NCBI RefSeq assembly: GCF_003060965.1
Contig: NZ_QAII01000130.1
Location: 30,568-76,868, forward strand
Length of the DNA: 46,301 nt
Direction of reading: 5' to 3'
Source of the DNA: Caulobacter sp. HMWF025
Lineage (GTDB): Bacteria > Pseudomonadota > Alphaproteobacteria > Caulobacterales > Caulobacteraceae
The position numbers were made by a program, and so were the translations under genes. The notes under the pieces are model-generated. The model saw only the letters and a list, made by a program, of their open reading frames with translations. It had not been told where the DNA came from and did not search any database. Shown here piece by piece: positions 16,057 to 23,672 of this stretch (the stretch's first letter is position 1; each line of letters opens with the position of its first letter).

Positions 16057-16467
16057 ATGGCCGCCTCGCCCCTCGCCGAAACCCGGCCAGCCGACACCGC
16101 ACCGGTCGCGCGCATCATCGTGACCAAGGTCTTCGTGCGCGGCCTGAAGGTCGAGGCACAGATCGGCGTCTATGACCACGAGCACGGCCGCGCCCAGCCC
16201 CTGGTGGTCGATGTCGAGCTCGACTTCGCTGCCAGCCACTGCGAGCGGCTGGGCGATACGGTGAACTACGAAATGGTCGGCGAAGCCGCCCGGGCGATTG
16301 TCGCCGGCGGCCATATAGATCTGGTCGAGACCTTCGCCGAGCGCCTGGCCCTGGCCTGTTTCGACGACAGCCGCGTGACCCGCGCCCGGGTACGGGTGGA
16401 AAAGCCCCTGGCCCTGGCCCCGCATGCCGCGGCCGCCGGCGTGGAAATCACGGCCGTCCGGGCCTGA
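16057..16467 (+). CDS. folB: Dihydroneopterin aldolase
   Basis: Converts 7,8-dihydroneopterin to 6-hydroxymethyl-7,8-dihydropterin and glycolaldehyde in folate synthesis. 136 aa, a little longer than usual because of a 17-residue N-terminal extension. Family elements are present: IGVYDHEH (36-43, with E42 in the substrate site), VNYEMVGEAARA, HIDLVETFAERLA (E91) and VRVEKP with the catalytic-type K116. It follows the pteridine-reductase-like gene by 32 nt and is followed after 1 nt by a hypothetical membrane protein gene, indicating one transcript. Confidence 0.92.
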   Translation: MAASPLAETRPADTAPVARIIVTKVFVRGLKVEAQIGVYDHEHGRAQPLVVDVELDFAASHCERLGDTVNYEMVGEAARAIVAGGHIDLVETFAERLALACFDDSRVTRARVRVEKPLALAPHAAAAGVEITAVRA

Positions 16468-16468
16468 G

Positions 16469-17017
16469 ATGATCTCGCACGCGGCCCGCCTGGCACCCTT
16501 TCAGCCCGAAACGGTCTGGATGCTGCGGGACGGAACCCTGGTCGAAACCTGCGGCCTGAAGGTGCGCGGCTTCGCGCTCAGCGACCTGACGCGGTTTCGC
16601 CTCGCCACAGCGCGCAACGGTGGCCGGCGCAGGGTTCTGCAGCTGAGTTTTGGCCGGGACAAAATCATCGTCACGGCCCAGAGTTATCTTCGCCCGGGCC
16701 GGTTTGAGGACCGGCTCGACAGCTTCTCGGCCTTTGCCCGCACCATCGCCCGCCAGGCGGCCGACACCGCCCCGGCGGCGCGCTTTTCCCTGGCCCGCAT
16801 CGAAGCCCGGCCCGCGCTCACCGGGGCCATCGGCCTGCTCTCTGTCGGGACCCTGGCCGTCCTGGCCTCATCCCTCAGCGCCGGCATGGCCGGGGTCGGC
16901 ATCGACCTCGCCGCCCGCATGGGCTTTGTGCTGATCCTGCTGACCGGGGCTCTGCCCTGGCTGACGAAGGGCGATGCCTTCGACCCTCGCGACCCTCCCC
17001 GCGACCTGCTGCCCTGA
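16469..17017 (+). CDS. Hypothetical membrane protein with N-terminal soluble domain
   Basis: 182-aa protein of no family I recognise. The first 80 residues are predicted beta-rich (VWMLRDGTLVETCGLKVRGF, DLTRFRLATA, RVLQLSFG, DKIIVTAQSYL), somewhat like a small PH-type or SH3-type domain, with a helical segment at about 80-107. Two hydrophobic helices follow near 113-135 and 143-162 and a Pro/Asp-rich tail ends the chain. Its ATG lies 1 nt after folB, so it is co-expressed, but nothing ties it to folate synthesis. Topology suggests the soluble domain is cytoplasmic. Confidence 0.7.
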   Translation: MISHAARLAPFQPETVWMLRDGTLVETCGLKVRGFALSDLTRFRLATARNGGRRRVLQLSFGRDKIIVTAQSYLRPGRFEDRLDSFSAFARTIARQAADTAPAARFSLARIEARPALTGAIGLLSVGTLAVLASSLSAGMAGVGIDLAARMGFVLILLTGALPWLTKGDAFDPRDPPRDLLP

Positions 17018-17120
17018 ATCACGCATTCCGCGCCCCCTGACGAATTACACGACCTTCATTTGCATCGACTGTCGATCAGGAGGACGATCAGACATCAAGG
17101 TTCTTTGAAGGCAAACGCCC

Positions 17121-17498
17121 GTGTCCTCGTCCGAGACGTCCACCGATCCCGCTATCCCGCAGGCCCTGCAGGATGACAAAACCCTGCCCGGCGTCGTCTA
17201 TGCGCTGAACATCGCCGGCCTGGTGACCGGCGGTCTGACCAGTGTCGTGGGTGTGGCCCTGGCCTATGTCAGCCGCAAGGGCGCGCCCGAGTGGCTGCAG
17301 AGCCACTACCTGTTCCAGATCCGCACCTTCTGGCTGTCGCTGCTGTTCGGCCTGATCGGCGGCCTGCTGTCCTTCGTCGGCGTCGGGGTGCTGGTCCTGC
17401 TCGCGCTCGGCGTCTGGATTGCCGTTCGCAGCATCATGGGCCTGTCCTGGCTGCTGAAGGGCCAGGCCTATCCCACCCCCAACAACTGGATGATCTGA
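17121..17498 (+). CDS. DUF4870-like membrane protein, first of a tandem pair
   Basis: 125-aa protein with three hydrophobic helices (about 26-50, 68-90 and 92-112). It shares the pattern PGVVYALNIAG...SHYLFQIRTFW...LLKGQAYPTP with the next gene, so the two are paralogues. The layout matches DUF4870/Tic20-like small membrane proteins of unknown function. The start is GTG 17121 with GAAGG about 9 nt upstream. The next gene begins 2 nt after its stop. Confidence 0.78.
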   Translation: MSSSETSTDPAIPQALQDDKTLPGVVYALNIAGLVTGGLTSVVGVALAYVSRKGAPEWLQSHYLFQIRTFWLSLLFGLIGGLLSFVGVGVLVLLALGVWIAVRSIMGLSWLLKGQAYPTPNNWMI

Positions 17499-17500
17499 CC

Positions 17501-17908
17501 GTGACCGACGTTTCCGCCCCCGCCATCGAGCGCGCTGAAGAAGACAAGGTTCTCCCGGCCGTCGTCTATGGCCTGTACCTGCTGGGCTTCGCCAGCTGCG
17601 CGGCCACCACGGTGGTCGGCCTGATCGTGGCCTATGCCAATCGCGCCGCCGCCGGCCCGATCAACCAGAGCCACTATACGTTCGCCATCCGGAGCTTCTG
17701 GATGACGATCGGCTGGTTCCTGCTCGGCGGGCTGATGGCCGTGTTCGGCGGGGTGCTGTCGCTGATTCTGATCGGCATACCCTTCCTGTTTGCCGGTATC
17801 TTCATCATGGGGACCGTCGGCGTGTGGTTTGCCGTGCGCTGCGGCGTCGGAATCTACTATCTGGCCCAGGGCCTGCCGTATCCCCGTCCCATGACTTGGC
17901 TGATTTAG
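17501..17908 (+). CDS. DUF4870-like membrane protein, second of a tandem pair
   Basis: 135-aa paralogue of the preceding gene: AVVYGLYLLGF, SHYTFAIRSFW and YYLAQGLPYPRP correspond block by block. Three hydrophobic helices are predicted. GTG 17501 lies 2 nt past the previous stop; a longer open frame upstream is only the shadow of the first copy. The two likely form a hetero-oligomer or arose by recent duplication. Function unknown. Confidence 0.78.
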   Translation: MTDVSAPAIERAEEDKVLPAVVYGLYLLGFASCAATTVVGLIVAYANRAAAGPINQSHYTFAIRSFWMTIGWFLLGGLMAVFGGVLSLILIGIPFLFAGIFIMGTVGVWFAVRCGVGIYYLAQGLPYPRPMTWLI

Positions 17909-18047
17909 AGGCATCCGCCCACTCGCCCTGCCTTCCAGCGAACCTCCTGGCAAACCGGGTTCCCCTGCGAGTTGAGACACCTCGACGTTCTGCGCCGTCT
18001 CGGATGACGTGTCGGTTCTTGTGAATGAGCGTCTTGGGGGAGACGGC

Positions 18048-19298
18048 ATGCTGGCTCGAATCGTCGGGATCGTCCTGGGGGGGATCCTCGCGACATCGGG
18101 GTACGTGGTTGCCGGATGGGGCCAGCTTTGGGGCTGGGCGGCTCATCTGGACCTCGGACCTTTCGAGCCCCATCGACCATTCGCAGGCGGGGCGGCGGCG
18201 GTGCTCGGGGGAGTTCTGATCGTCGCCGCCCTGGCCCCGTCTCGAGATGCCCGGCCCAGGCCGCGCAAGACCCCGGCTTTTCCGATCGGCAATGAGCCCC
18301 GGCTGGCCGGGGTGGGCCTGAGCGATCTGGATGCCCCAGCGACCGTTTCGCCGGCAGATCTGCGGTCGGACGCCGCCGCGCCCGCGCCGGAAATGCAGAG
18401 CCTGACCGTTTCTGAGCCACTCCCGGTCGAGGGCCTTCCTGTTGCCGAAACCACCGGGATCGAAGACCCGGTCCTGATGGAGGCGGAGGCTGCCCCCCTC
18501 GGCGTGATCTCGACCGATTCGGTGGCTGAGCCGGAACCGGTCATGGCCACGCCTGAACTCTACCCCGTGACGGCACACCTTGACGCGGGAACGGCCGACG
18601 CAACGCCGCCAGCCGCCGGCCCGGAAGCCCCCGCGACGGCTCCGGCGGCGATTCAGCCGGATCCGGAATGCAGCGAACCTTTGTCGGTCAATGCGGACGA
18701 GCCGGAGACCTTTGCCCAGCTCCGCGAGCGCATGGTGGCCCAGAGCCGCGGCGGCGACTGGCCGGAAACCGCTCGGCTCCTGATCGCCCTGAAGAGCTCG
18801 GCCAGAGGCCATTTTGAGAAGGCCACGGCCTATCGGGATCTGGGCGACTTTGCGCGCAGCCAGGGCCAGATGGACGACGCGGCCGAGGCCTATGAGACCG
18901 CTGTCTCTTACGCGCGCGATGCCTTCCGGGCCGCGCCTCACGACGATGCGGTTCTGGAACTTCTGGCCGGATCGCTCTCGGGGATCGGCGATGTCGCCGA
19001 GGTGGAGGGACGCCTCGACGCAGCGCTGGCAGCGTTCGAGGAAGCCCTGGCGCTCCGCCGGTCGCGCGGCGGTCGCGAAGCCCATGACCCGGCGGCACAA
19101 AGGGCCCTGTCGGTTTCCCTCGAGCGGCTGGCTGACCTGCGGGAGGATCGGGGTCACAGGATGCGGGCCCTGGACCTCTATCGGGAAAGCTATGACGTGG
19201 CCGCCCAGCTGGCGGCGGCCGATCCCGCGCGCTTTGGCCCGGACCTGGCCCAGACCCGACAGCGCCTCGCCGAACTGGAAGCCCGGGTCGGGGTCTAG
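18048..19298 (+). CDS. Membrane protein with proline/alanine-rich linker and C-terminal TPR-like domain
   Basis: 416 aa. Two N-terminal hydrophobic helices (about 4-25 and 45-66) are followed by a long acidic Pro/Ala-rich low-complexity linker (about 70-220) and a helical domain. In that domain, segments such as EKATAYRDLGDFARSQGQMD, LEALAGS..AEVEGRLDAAL and RALDLYRESYDVAAQLAA look like degenerate tetratricopeptide repeats. A protein-protein scaffold role is likely. ATG 18048 is preceded by GGGGGAG 6 nt upstream, which decides against the GTG at 18009. It is followed by the retropepsin-like gene, with a small hairpin at 19302-19317 between them. Confidence 0.75.
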   Translation: MLARIVGIVLGGILATSGYVVAGWGQLWGWAAHLDLGPFEPHRPFAGGAAAVLGGVLIVAALAPSRDARPRPRKTPAFPIGNEPRLAGVGLSDLDAPATVSPADLRSDAAAPAPEMQSLTVSEPLPVEGLPVAETTGIEDPVLMEAEAAPLGVISTDSVAEPEPVMATPELYPVTAHLDAGTADATPPAAGPEAPATAPAAIQPDPECSEPLSVNADEPETFAQLRERMVAQSRGGDWPETARLLIALKSSARGHFEKATAYRDLGDFARSQGQMDDAAEAYETAVSYARDAFRAAPHDDAVLELLAGSLSGIGDVAEVEGRLDAALAAFEEALALRRSRGGREAHDPAAQRALSVSLERLADLREDRGHRMRALDLYRESYDVAAQLAAADPARFGPDLAQTRQRLAELEARVGV

Positions 19299-19398
19299 GG
19301 ACCGTTGACCGCAACGGGACTGGTTGACGCCGCGCGCCATCCCTTCCAGTTCTAGCGTTCCGCGATGTTTGCGGAGCGCACTGCCGGGGACGTTGCAC

Positions 19399-20178
19399 AT
19401 GTCGGAGGAGCAAAAGCCCTGGGGCCGCAATCCTGCTCCACCTCCAGAACAGCCCGCCGCCCCGGCACAGCCCGCCGCGCCCGCCTGGCTGGGTATGGCT
19501 GTCGTTGCGGCATTGGTCCTTTTCCTGCTCGCCCTGCACCACGCCAATCCCGATGCCCTGCGAACGCGCGATGACTGGTTCAGCCTGACCTACAGGCTGG
19601 GGCTGGTGGTCCTGATCTGTGCCGGCGGGTTTCGGGCCCTGCAGGGCCCTCTCAGCCAGCACCTGCGCCACGCTGCCGCCTGGCTGCTGATCATTGCGAT
19701 CCTGGCCCTGGGCTATGCCTATCGGGACGCCTTTACGGACGCCGGACGACGCCTGCAGCTGGCCTTCAGTCGCGGCGATCCGGTTGCGACGGGCGAGCAT
19801 CAGCTGGCCATACCGCGCGACGAAAGCGGTGCCTTTGTCGTCGTCGCCCGCGTCAATGGCCAGCCCGTCCGCTTCCTGGTGGACACCGGTGCGACCGATA
19901 CAGTTCTCACCCCCGACGACGCCCGGCGTCTCGGCATTGACGTCGATGAGATGACCTTTGACCGGCAGGCTGAAACGGCCAACGGCCCGGGCTTTGGCGC
20001 GCCCTGGACCGCCGAACGGTTCGAGGTCGGCGGCATCCGCCTGAGAGACTTCCCGGTGACCGTCAACAAGACCCCGATGAGCGCATCACTGCTGGGCCTG
20101 AGCTTTCTGGACCGGCTGGAATCCTTTGAGGCCCGGCGGCAGACCCTGACCCTCAGATGGCGGGATGAGGCCGGCTGA
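19399..20178 (+). CDS. Membrane-anchored retropepsin-like aspartic protease (TIGR02281 type)
   Basis: 259-aa protein with a Pro/Ala-rich N terminus, three hydrophobic helices (about 30-48, 64-80 and 92-108) and a single-lobe aspartic protease domain from about 135. The active-site triplet is intact in RFLVDTGATDTVL (D162-T163-G164), and the closing hydrophobic-hydrophobic-Gly element is LLGLSFLDRL. Such single-lobe enzymes work as homodimers; this group is typical of alphaproteobacteria and presumably acts in the periplasm. ATG 19399 has CGGGGA 9 nt upstream. Its stop shares one base with the next ATG (TGATG), coupling it to the HTTM pair. Confidence 0.85.
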   Translation: MSEEQKPWGRNPAPPPEQPAAPAQPAAPAWLGMAVVAALVLFLLALHHANPDALRTRDDWFSLTYRLGLVVLICAGGFRALQGPLSQHLRHAAAWLLIIAILALGYAYRDAFTDAGRRLQLAFSRGDPVATGEHQLAIPRDESGAFVVVARVNGQPVRFLVDTGATDTVLTPDDARRLGIDVDEMTFDRQAETANGPGFGAPWTAERFEVGGIRLRDFPVTVNKTPMSASLLGLSFLDRLESFEARRQTLTLRWRDEAG

Positions 20179-20621
20179 TGCCGAGACCCCTGACCCTGCT
20201 CCTGCCGGCGCTCATTCCGTCGTGGAACTTCTTCGACGTCATCGCCCCGTCGCCGCGTGTCCAGTACGGCCTGACCGCCACCGCCGAAACCGAACCGAAG
20301 GCCTGGCTCGAGTTCCGCCCCCGTCCCGAGCGCGTTTCCCTGCTGCAGATGGCGCAACGACTCCTGTGGAACCCCGAGCGCAACGAGAGCCTCTTCCTGA
20401 CCAGCTGTGCCGAACGCCTGGTCCAGCAGCCGACACGGCACAGTGAGGACGAGATCTTCAAGCGGATCGCCGCCGACCTCGCGGCCGATCCGGACACGGC
20501 AGAAGGTCCACCCTGGCTCTGGTTCCGCCTGGTCTTTATCAGTCGTGACGGAGATGGCCTTAGTCAGGAGGTCCTGTTTGAAGCCCTCCCTCGCCGGCGC
20601 TCGGATATCGCCATCCGATGA
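20178..20621 (+). CDS. Conserved-type partner protein of HTTM gene, function unknown
   Basis: 147-aa soluble protein that I cannot assign. It begins MPRPLTLLLPALIPSWNFFD, which looks more like a buried hydrophobic segment than a signal peptide, and continues with a basic/aromatic alpha/beta chain. The ATG overlaps the stop of the protease gene by one base and its own stop overlaps the HTTM start by four bases (ATGA), so the three are translated together. The PSWNFFD...SPR beginning is, as I recall, common in small proteins encoded beside HTTM membrane proteins. Confidence 0.7.
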   Translation: MPRPLTLLLPALIPSWNFFDVIAPSPRVQYGLTATAETEPKAWLEFRPRPERVSLLQMAQRLLWNPERNESLFLTSCAERLVQQPTRHSEDEIFKRIAADLAADPDTAEGPPWLWFRLVFISRDGDGLSQEVLFEALPRRRSDIAIR

Positions 20622-21298
20622 CCCTGGACGCCGCTTCCCGCCTGACCGAAATTCTGCTGGCCCTGGCCCTGATCCAGCAAAGTCTGGAGCACATGACTCG
20701 CTTTCGGGCGGAGCAGGTCCTGTTCTCGGTCCGGATTGGGCTCTGTGTTCTGGTGATCCTTGGTTTCGGTTCGCCCTGGCCCCTGGTGGGACTGGCCGGA
20801 CTGTCCCTCGTCATCCTCGAACGCTTCCAGGGCCCCTATAACGGCGGCAGCGATCGCATGGGCCTGCTGGCCCTGTGGTGCCTGACCCTGTCGCAACTGA
20901 TGCCGATCCCGGTAGGCAAGGAGCTGTTCCTGGCCTATCTCGGGGCCCAGCTGATGCTGTCCTACTTCATCTCGGGCTGGGTCAAGATCCTGAACCCGGA
21001 CTGGCGGTCAGGGCGGGCCCTGGCCGAGGTTTTTCGCTTCTCGGCCTATCCGGTCAGCGAGGCGCTGCGCGGCTGGGCGAACCGGCCGCGCGTCCTTCTG
21101 GTGATGTCCTGGGCGGTAATGGGCTTTGAGCTGGCCTTTCCGCTGACGCTGCTCTCCCCCATCAGCCTGCTGGCCGGACTGGCCGTCGCCGCGACCTTTC
21201 ACCTGGCCAATGCCTGCCTGTTTGGCCTGAACCGGTTCTTCTGGAGCTGGTTTGCCGTCTATCCGGCGATCATCTGGCTGCAGGGCCGGATCTTCTGA
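20618..21298 (+). CDS. HTTM-domain (gamma-carboxylase-like) membrane protein
   Basis: 226-aa polytopic membrane protein with about six hydrophobic helices. It resembles the HTTM fold shared with vitamin K-dependent gamma-glutamyl carboxylase and bacterial relatives; the segment SGWVKILNPDWRSGRALAEV matches the family's conserved lysine and W-x-x-G block. It is shorter than full HTTM proteins and no catalytic role is established for this branch. Translation is coupled to the 147-aa partner. The strong hairpin at 21305-21334 follows 7 nt after the stop. Confidence 0.72.
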   Translation: MTLDAASRLTEILLALALIQQSLEHMTRFRAEQVLFSVRIGLCVLVILGFGSPWPLVGLAGLSLVILERFQGPYNGGSDRMGLLALWCLTLSQLMPIPVGKELFLAYLGAQLMLSYFISGWVKILNPDWRSGRALAEVFRFSAYPVSEALRGWANRPRVLLVMSWAVMGFELAFPLTLLSPISLLAGLAVAATFHLANACLFGLNRFFWSWFAVYPAIIWLQGRIF

Positions 21299-21304
21299 CG
21301 AAAA

Positions 21305-21334
21305 AGGCCGCCCGGGATCGCTCCCGGGCGGCCT
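21305..21334 (-). terminator. Intrinsic terminator of ilvE
   Basis: Perfect 13-bp G+C-rich stem (21305-21317 with 21322-21334, 4-nt loop). On the minus strand it is followed by a run of five T, so it is a classical Rho-independent terminator for the leftward ilvE. It also lies between convergent genes and may stall transcription from the HTTM side. Confidence 0.9.
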
Positions 21335-21359
21335 GAATTCGAGCCTCAACGGACTGGCC

Positions 21360-22250
21360 TCAGGCGGTCGCGAGGCTTTCGCCGCGCACCAGGCGCGCAT
21401 AGTCGTTCATCAGCGACAGCGAGATGTCTGCCGGCGTGAAGCGGAATTCCCCGACTTCCGACACCGGCGTAACCTCGGCAGCGGTGCCGACGATGAAGCA
21501 CTCGGTGAAATCGGCCAGCTCTTCCTTCTGGATGTGGCGCTCGATCACGGTCAGACCCTTGTCGCGGGCGATCTGGATCACGGTGCGACGGGTAATGCCG
21601 TTCAGGAAGCAGTCGGGGTCGGGCGTGTGGATCACGCCGTCCTTGACGAAGAAGACATTGGCTCCCGTGGCCTCAGCCACATAGCCTCGATAGTCCAGCA
21701 TCATCGCATCGGCATAACCGTCCTTTTCGGCGGCGTGCTTGGAGATGGTGCAGATCATGTAGAGGCCGGCCGCCTTGGCCGCGACCGGCGCGGTCTTCGG
21801 ATCCGGACGCTGGTACTTGGCCCAGGTCAGGCGAATGCCCTTGGCCTTGGTCGCCGGATCGAAATAGCTGGGCCATTCCCAGACGGCGATGGCCACGTGG
21901 ATCTTGGAGTGCTGGGCCGAAACGCCGATCATCTCGCTGCCGCGCCAGGCGATCGGCCGGACATAGCAGTCGTCGAGATTGTTCTTGGCGGCGGTCGCCT
22001 TGCAGGCCTCGTCGATCTGCTCCACCGTATAGGGGATCGCAAAATCGAGGATTTCGGCGGACTTGAACAGGCGCTCGGTATGCTCGGTGAGCTTGAAGAT
22101 CTCGCCCCCGTACATGCGTTCGCCCTCGAACACAGACGAGGCGTAGTGCAGACCGTGGGTCAATACGTGCACCTTCGCATCCCGCCATGGAACGAACTGG
22201 CCATCCAGCCAGATCCATCCGTCGCGATCATCGAAGGGAACGAGAGACAT
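21360..22250 (-). CDS. ilvE: Branched-chain amino acid aminotransferase
   Basis: PLP-dependent class IV transaminase that carries out the last step in valine, leucine and isoleucine synthesis (and the first in their breakdown). 296 aa, close to E. coli IlvE. The PLP lysine is K159 in VAAKAAGLY; DYRGYVAEATGANVF and GTAAEVTPV are the family signatures in the expected order. A recognisable promoter (22283-22311), the ribosome site AAGGAGG about 10 nt before the ATG, and an intrinsic terminator make it a self-contained transcription unit. It is divergent from the MarR gene. Confidence 0.95.
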   Translation of the reverse strand: MSLVPFDDRDGWIWLDGQFVPWRDAKVHVLTHGLHYASSVFEGERMYGGEIFKLTEHTERLFKSAEILDFAIPYTVEQIDEACKATAAKNNLDDCYVRPIAWRGSEMIGVSAQHSKIHVAIAVWEWPSYFDPATKAKGIRLTWAKYQRPDPKTAPVAAKAAGLYMICTISKHAAEKDGYADAMMLDYRGYVAEATGANVFFVKDGVIHTPDPDCFLNGITRRTVIQIARDKGLTVIERHIQKEELADFTECFIVGTAAEVTPVSEVGEFRFTPADISLSLMNDYARLVRGESLATA

Positions 22251-22282
22251 CGGTCCAAGACCTCCTTATTTGAGACGGGGTT

Positions 22283-22311
22283 CTTAGACCCCCCGAGGCT
22301 GCGAACGTCAA
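22283..22311 (-). promoter_or_regulatory. ilvE promoter with overlapping palindrome
   Basis: On the minus strand, TTGACG (22311-22306) is spaced 17 bp from TCTAAG (22288-22283), a good vegetative -35/-10 pair upstream of ilvE. A short palindrome, GGGGT (22277-22281) and ACCCC (22288-22292), straddles the -10 and could be a binding site for a regulator such as the divergently encoded MarR protein. Confidence 0.55.
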
Positions 22312-22330
22312 ACAAAATGGACTTCAGGCG

Positions 22331-22837
22331 ATGATAGCGACGCTGCAGCCAGACAATGCCGATCCCCGGCTGATCCTGCGCGACGAGGAACTGGACAGTG
22401 GCCTGGAACTGATCCTGCTGGCCGAAGCCGCCCTCTGGGCTGCGGTGGACGCGACCCTGGAAGCCGAGCCGCTGGGCCTCGGGCGCTCGCACTGGCGGGC
22501 GGCTTTCCTGCTGCGTCGCCGCCCGGGGCTGGGCGTCCAGGATCTTTCGAAACTGACCAGCCTGTCCAAACAGGCCGCCAGCCGCACCCTGACCGACCTG
22601 ACCCGGGCCGGACTCGTCGAGCGTGGCTCGGGCGATCTGGACGGTCGCCGCAAGCCGGCCGTCCTGACCGCCGAGGGCCTGGCCTTCGAGGCCCGCACGG
22701 CCGAGCGTCTGCGCGCCCTGCTCGCCCGGGCCTATCGCACCGGCGGGCTTGACGGCGTGGCGGGTGCCCGGCGCATCCTGGCGGCGCTCGCCGGGCCCCG
22801 ACAGGGCGTCGGCCCCGCCCGGAGGGAGGTCGCATGA
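22331..22837 (+). CDS. MarR family transcriptional regulator, PetP-like
   Basis: 168-aa winged-helix protein. The DNA-binding segment is QDLSKLTSLSKQAASRTLTDLTRAGLVERG (about 78-107), followed by the wing DGRRKPAVLTAEG, a typical MarR pattern. It directly precedes and overlaps (ATGA) an OmpR-type response regulator, an arrangement known from petP-petR of Rhodobacter capsulatus. Ligand unknown. It is divergent from ilvE with 80 nt between the two starts, and the palindrome over the ilvE -10 could be its operator. Confidence 0.85.
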   Translation: MIATLQPDNADPRLILRDEELDSGLELILLAEAALWAAVDATLEAEPLGLGRSHWRAAFLLRRRPGLGVQDLSKLTSLSKQAASRTLTDLTRAGLVERGSGDLDGRRKPAVLTAEGLAFEARTAERLRALLARAYRTGGLDGVAGARRILAALAGPRQGVGPARREVA

Positions 22838-23535
22838 GCCCCGACGAACGCCGCGAGCGCCACCTGCTGGTGGTCGATGACGACGACCGCATCCGCAAGC
22901 TGCTCAAGGAATTCCTCGTCCGGGCCGGCTTCAGGGTCAGCACCGCGAAGGACGCGGCCAGTGCCGACCGCCTGTGCGAGGCCCTCGACTTCGACCTCAT
23001 GGTGCTGGACGTCATGATGCCGGGCGAGGACGGCTTTTCCTTCACGCGGCGCCTGCGGGCCAGAACGGGGGAAACCGGCAAGACACCGATCCTCATGCTG
23101 ACCGCCCGTGACCAGACCCAGGATCGCATCGAGGGCCTGAGTCTTGGCGTAGACGACTATCTGGGCAAACCCTTCGAACCGCAGGAACTGCTGCTGCGCA
23201 TCGAAGCCATCCTGCGGCGCAGCCAGGCCCGGCCGGTGGGGCCGCGCGAGCTGGTTCTGGGCCGCTGTGCCTTCGAGCCCGAACGCGGGGAACTGACCCG
23301 GGATGGCGAACCGATCCGGCTGACCGAAGCCGAGGTGGCCCTGATGCGCCGCCTCGCGCGGGCCGCCCACGAGCCGGTCGACCGCCTGGAACTGGCCCGG
23401 GATACGGCCGATGCCACGGGTCGCGCGGTGGACGTCCAGGTCACCCGGCTGCGCCGCAAGATCGAACCGGATCCCAAGAACCCGCGCTACCTGCAGACGG
23501 TTCGCGGGATCGGCTACCGGCTGGTGCCGGATTGA
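22834..23535 (+). CDS. OmpR-family response regulator, PetR-like
   Basis: 233-aa two-component regulator. Receiver domain residues 1-125 have the acidic pocket D15-D17, phosphoacceptor D59 (MVLDVMMPG), T90 and K112; the C-terminal winged helix (about 140-230) ends TVRGIGYRLVPD, as in OmpR/PhoB. It is translated with the MarR gene (4-nt overlap) and followed by a sensor kinase gene after a 137-nt gap filled by a repeat element. The nearest described arrangement is petP-petR of Rhodobacter, needed there for cytochrome bc1 expression; the target here is not shown by the sequence. Confidence 0.93.
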   Translation: MSPDERRERHLLVVDDDDRIRKLLKEFLVRAGFRVSTAKDAASADRLCEALDFDLMVLDVMMPGEDGFSFTRRLRARTGETGKTPILMLTARDQTQDRIEGLSLGVDDYLGKPFEPQELLLRIEAILRRSQARPVGPRELVLGRCAFEPERGELTRDGEPIRLTEAEVALMRRLARAAHEPVDRLELARDTADATGRAVDVQVTRLRRKIEPDPKNPRYLQTVRGIGYRLVPD

Positions 23536-23553
23536 TGGTTTCGCCGTCACAGA

Positions 23554-23670
23554 TCCTCCCCCTGAAGGGGGAGGTGTCCGCGAAGCGGACGGAGGGGGAA
23601 GTCGGCCGGCGAAGGGGATCACTTCCCCCTCCGGTCCTTCGGACCACCTCCCCCTATGGGGGGAGGATCT
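23554..23670. repeat. G+C-rich palindromic repeat element (type A) between regulator and kinase genes
   Basis: About 117 nt bounded by TCCTCCCCCT and its complement, with internal hairpins (GTCCGC..GCGGAC and GGTCC..GGACC) and GGAGGGGGAAGT / ACTTCCCCCTCC half-sites. A close relative lies inside the methyltransferase gene (29235-29388), and looser ones at 25021-25119 and 25734-25856. It is too structured to be coding here. Its right end GGAGG (23662-23666) sits 6 nt before the kinase ATG and acts as its ribosome binding site. Confidence 0.85.
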
Positions 23671-23672
23671 AG

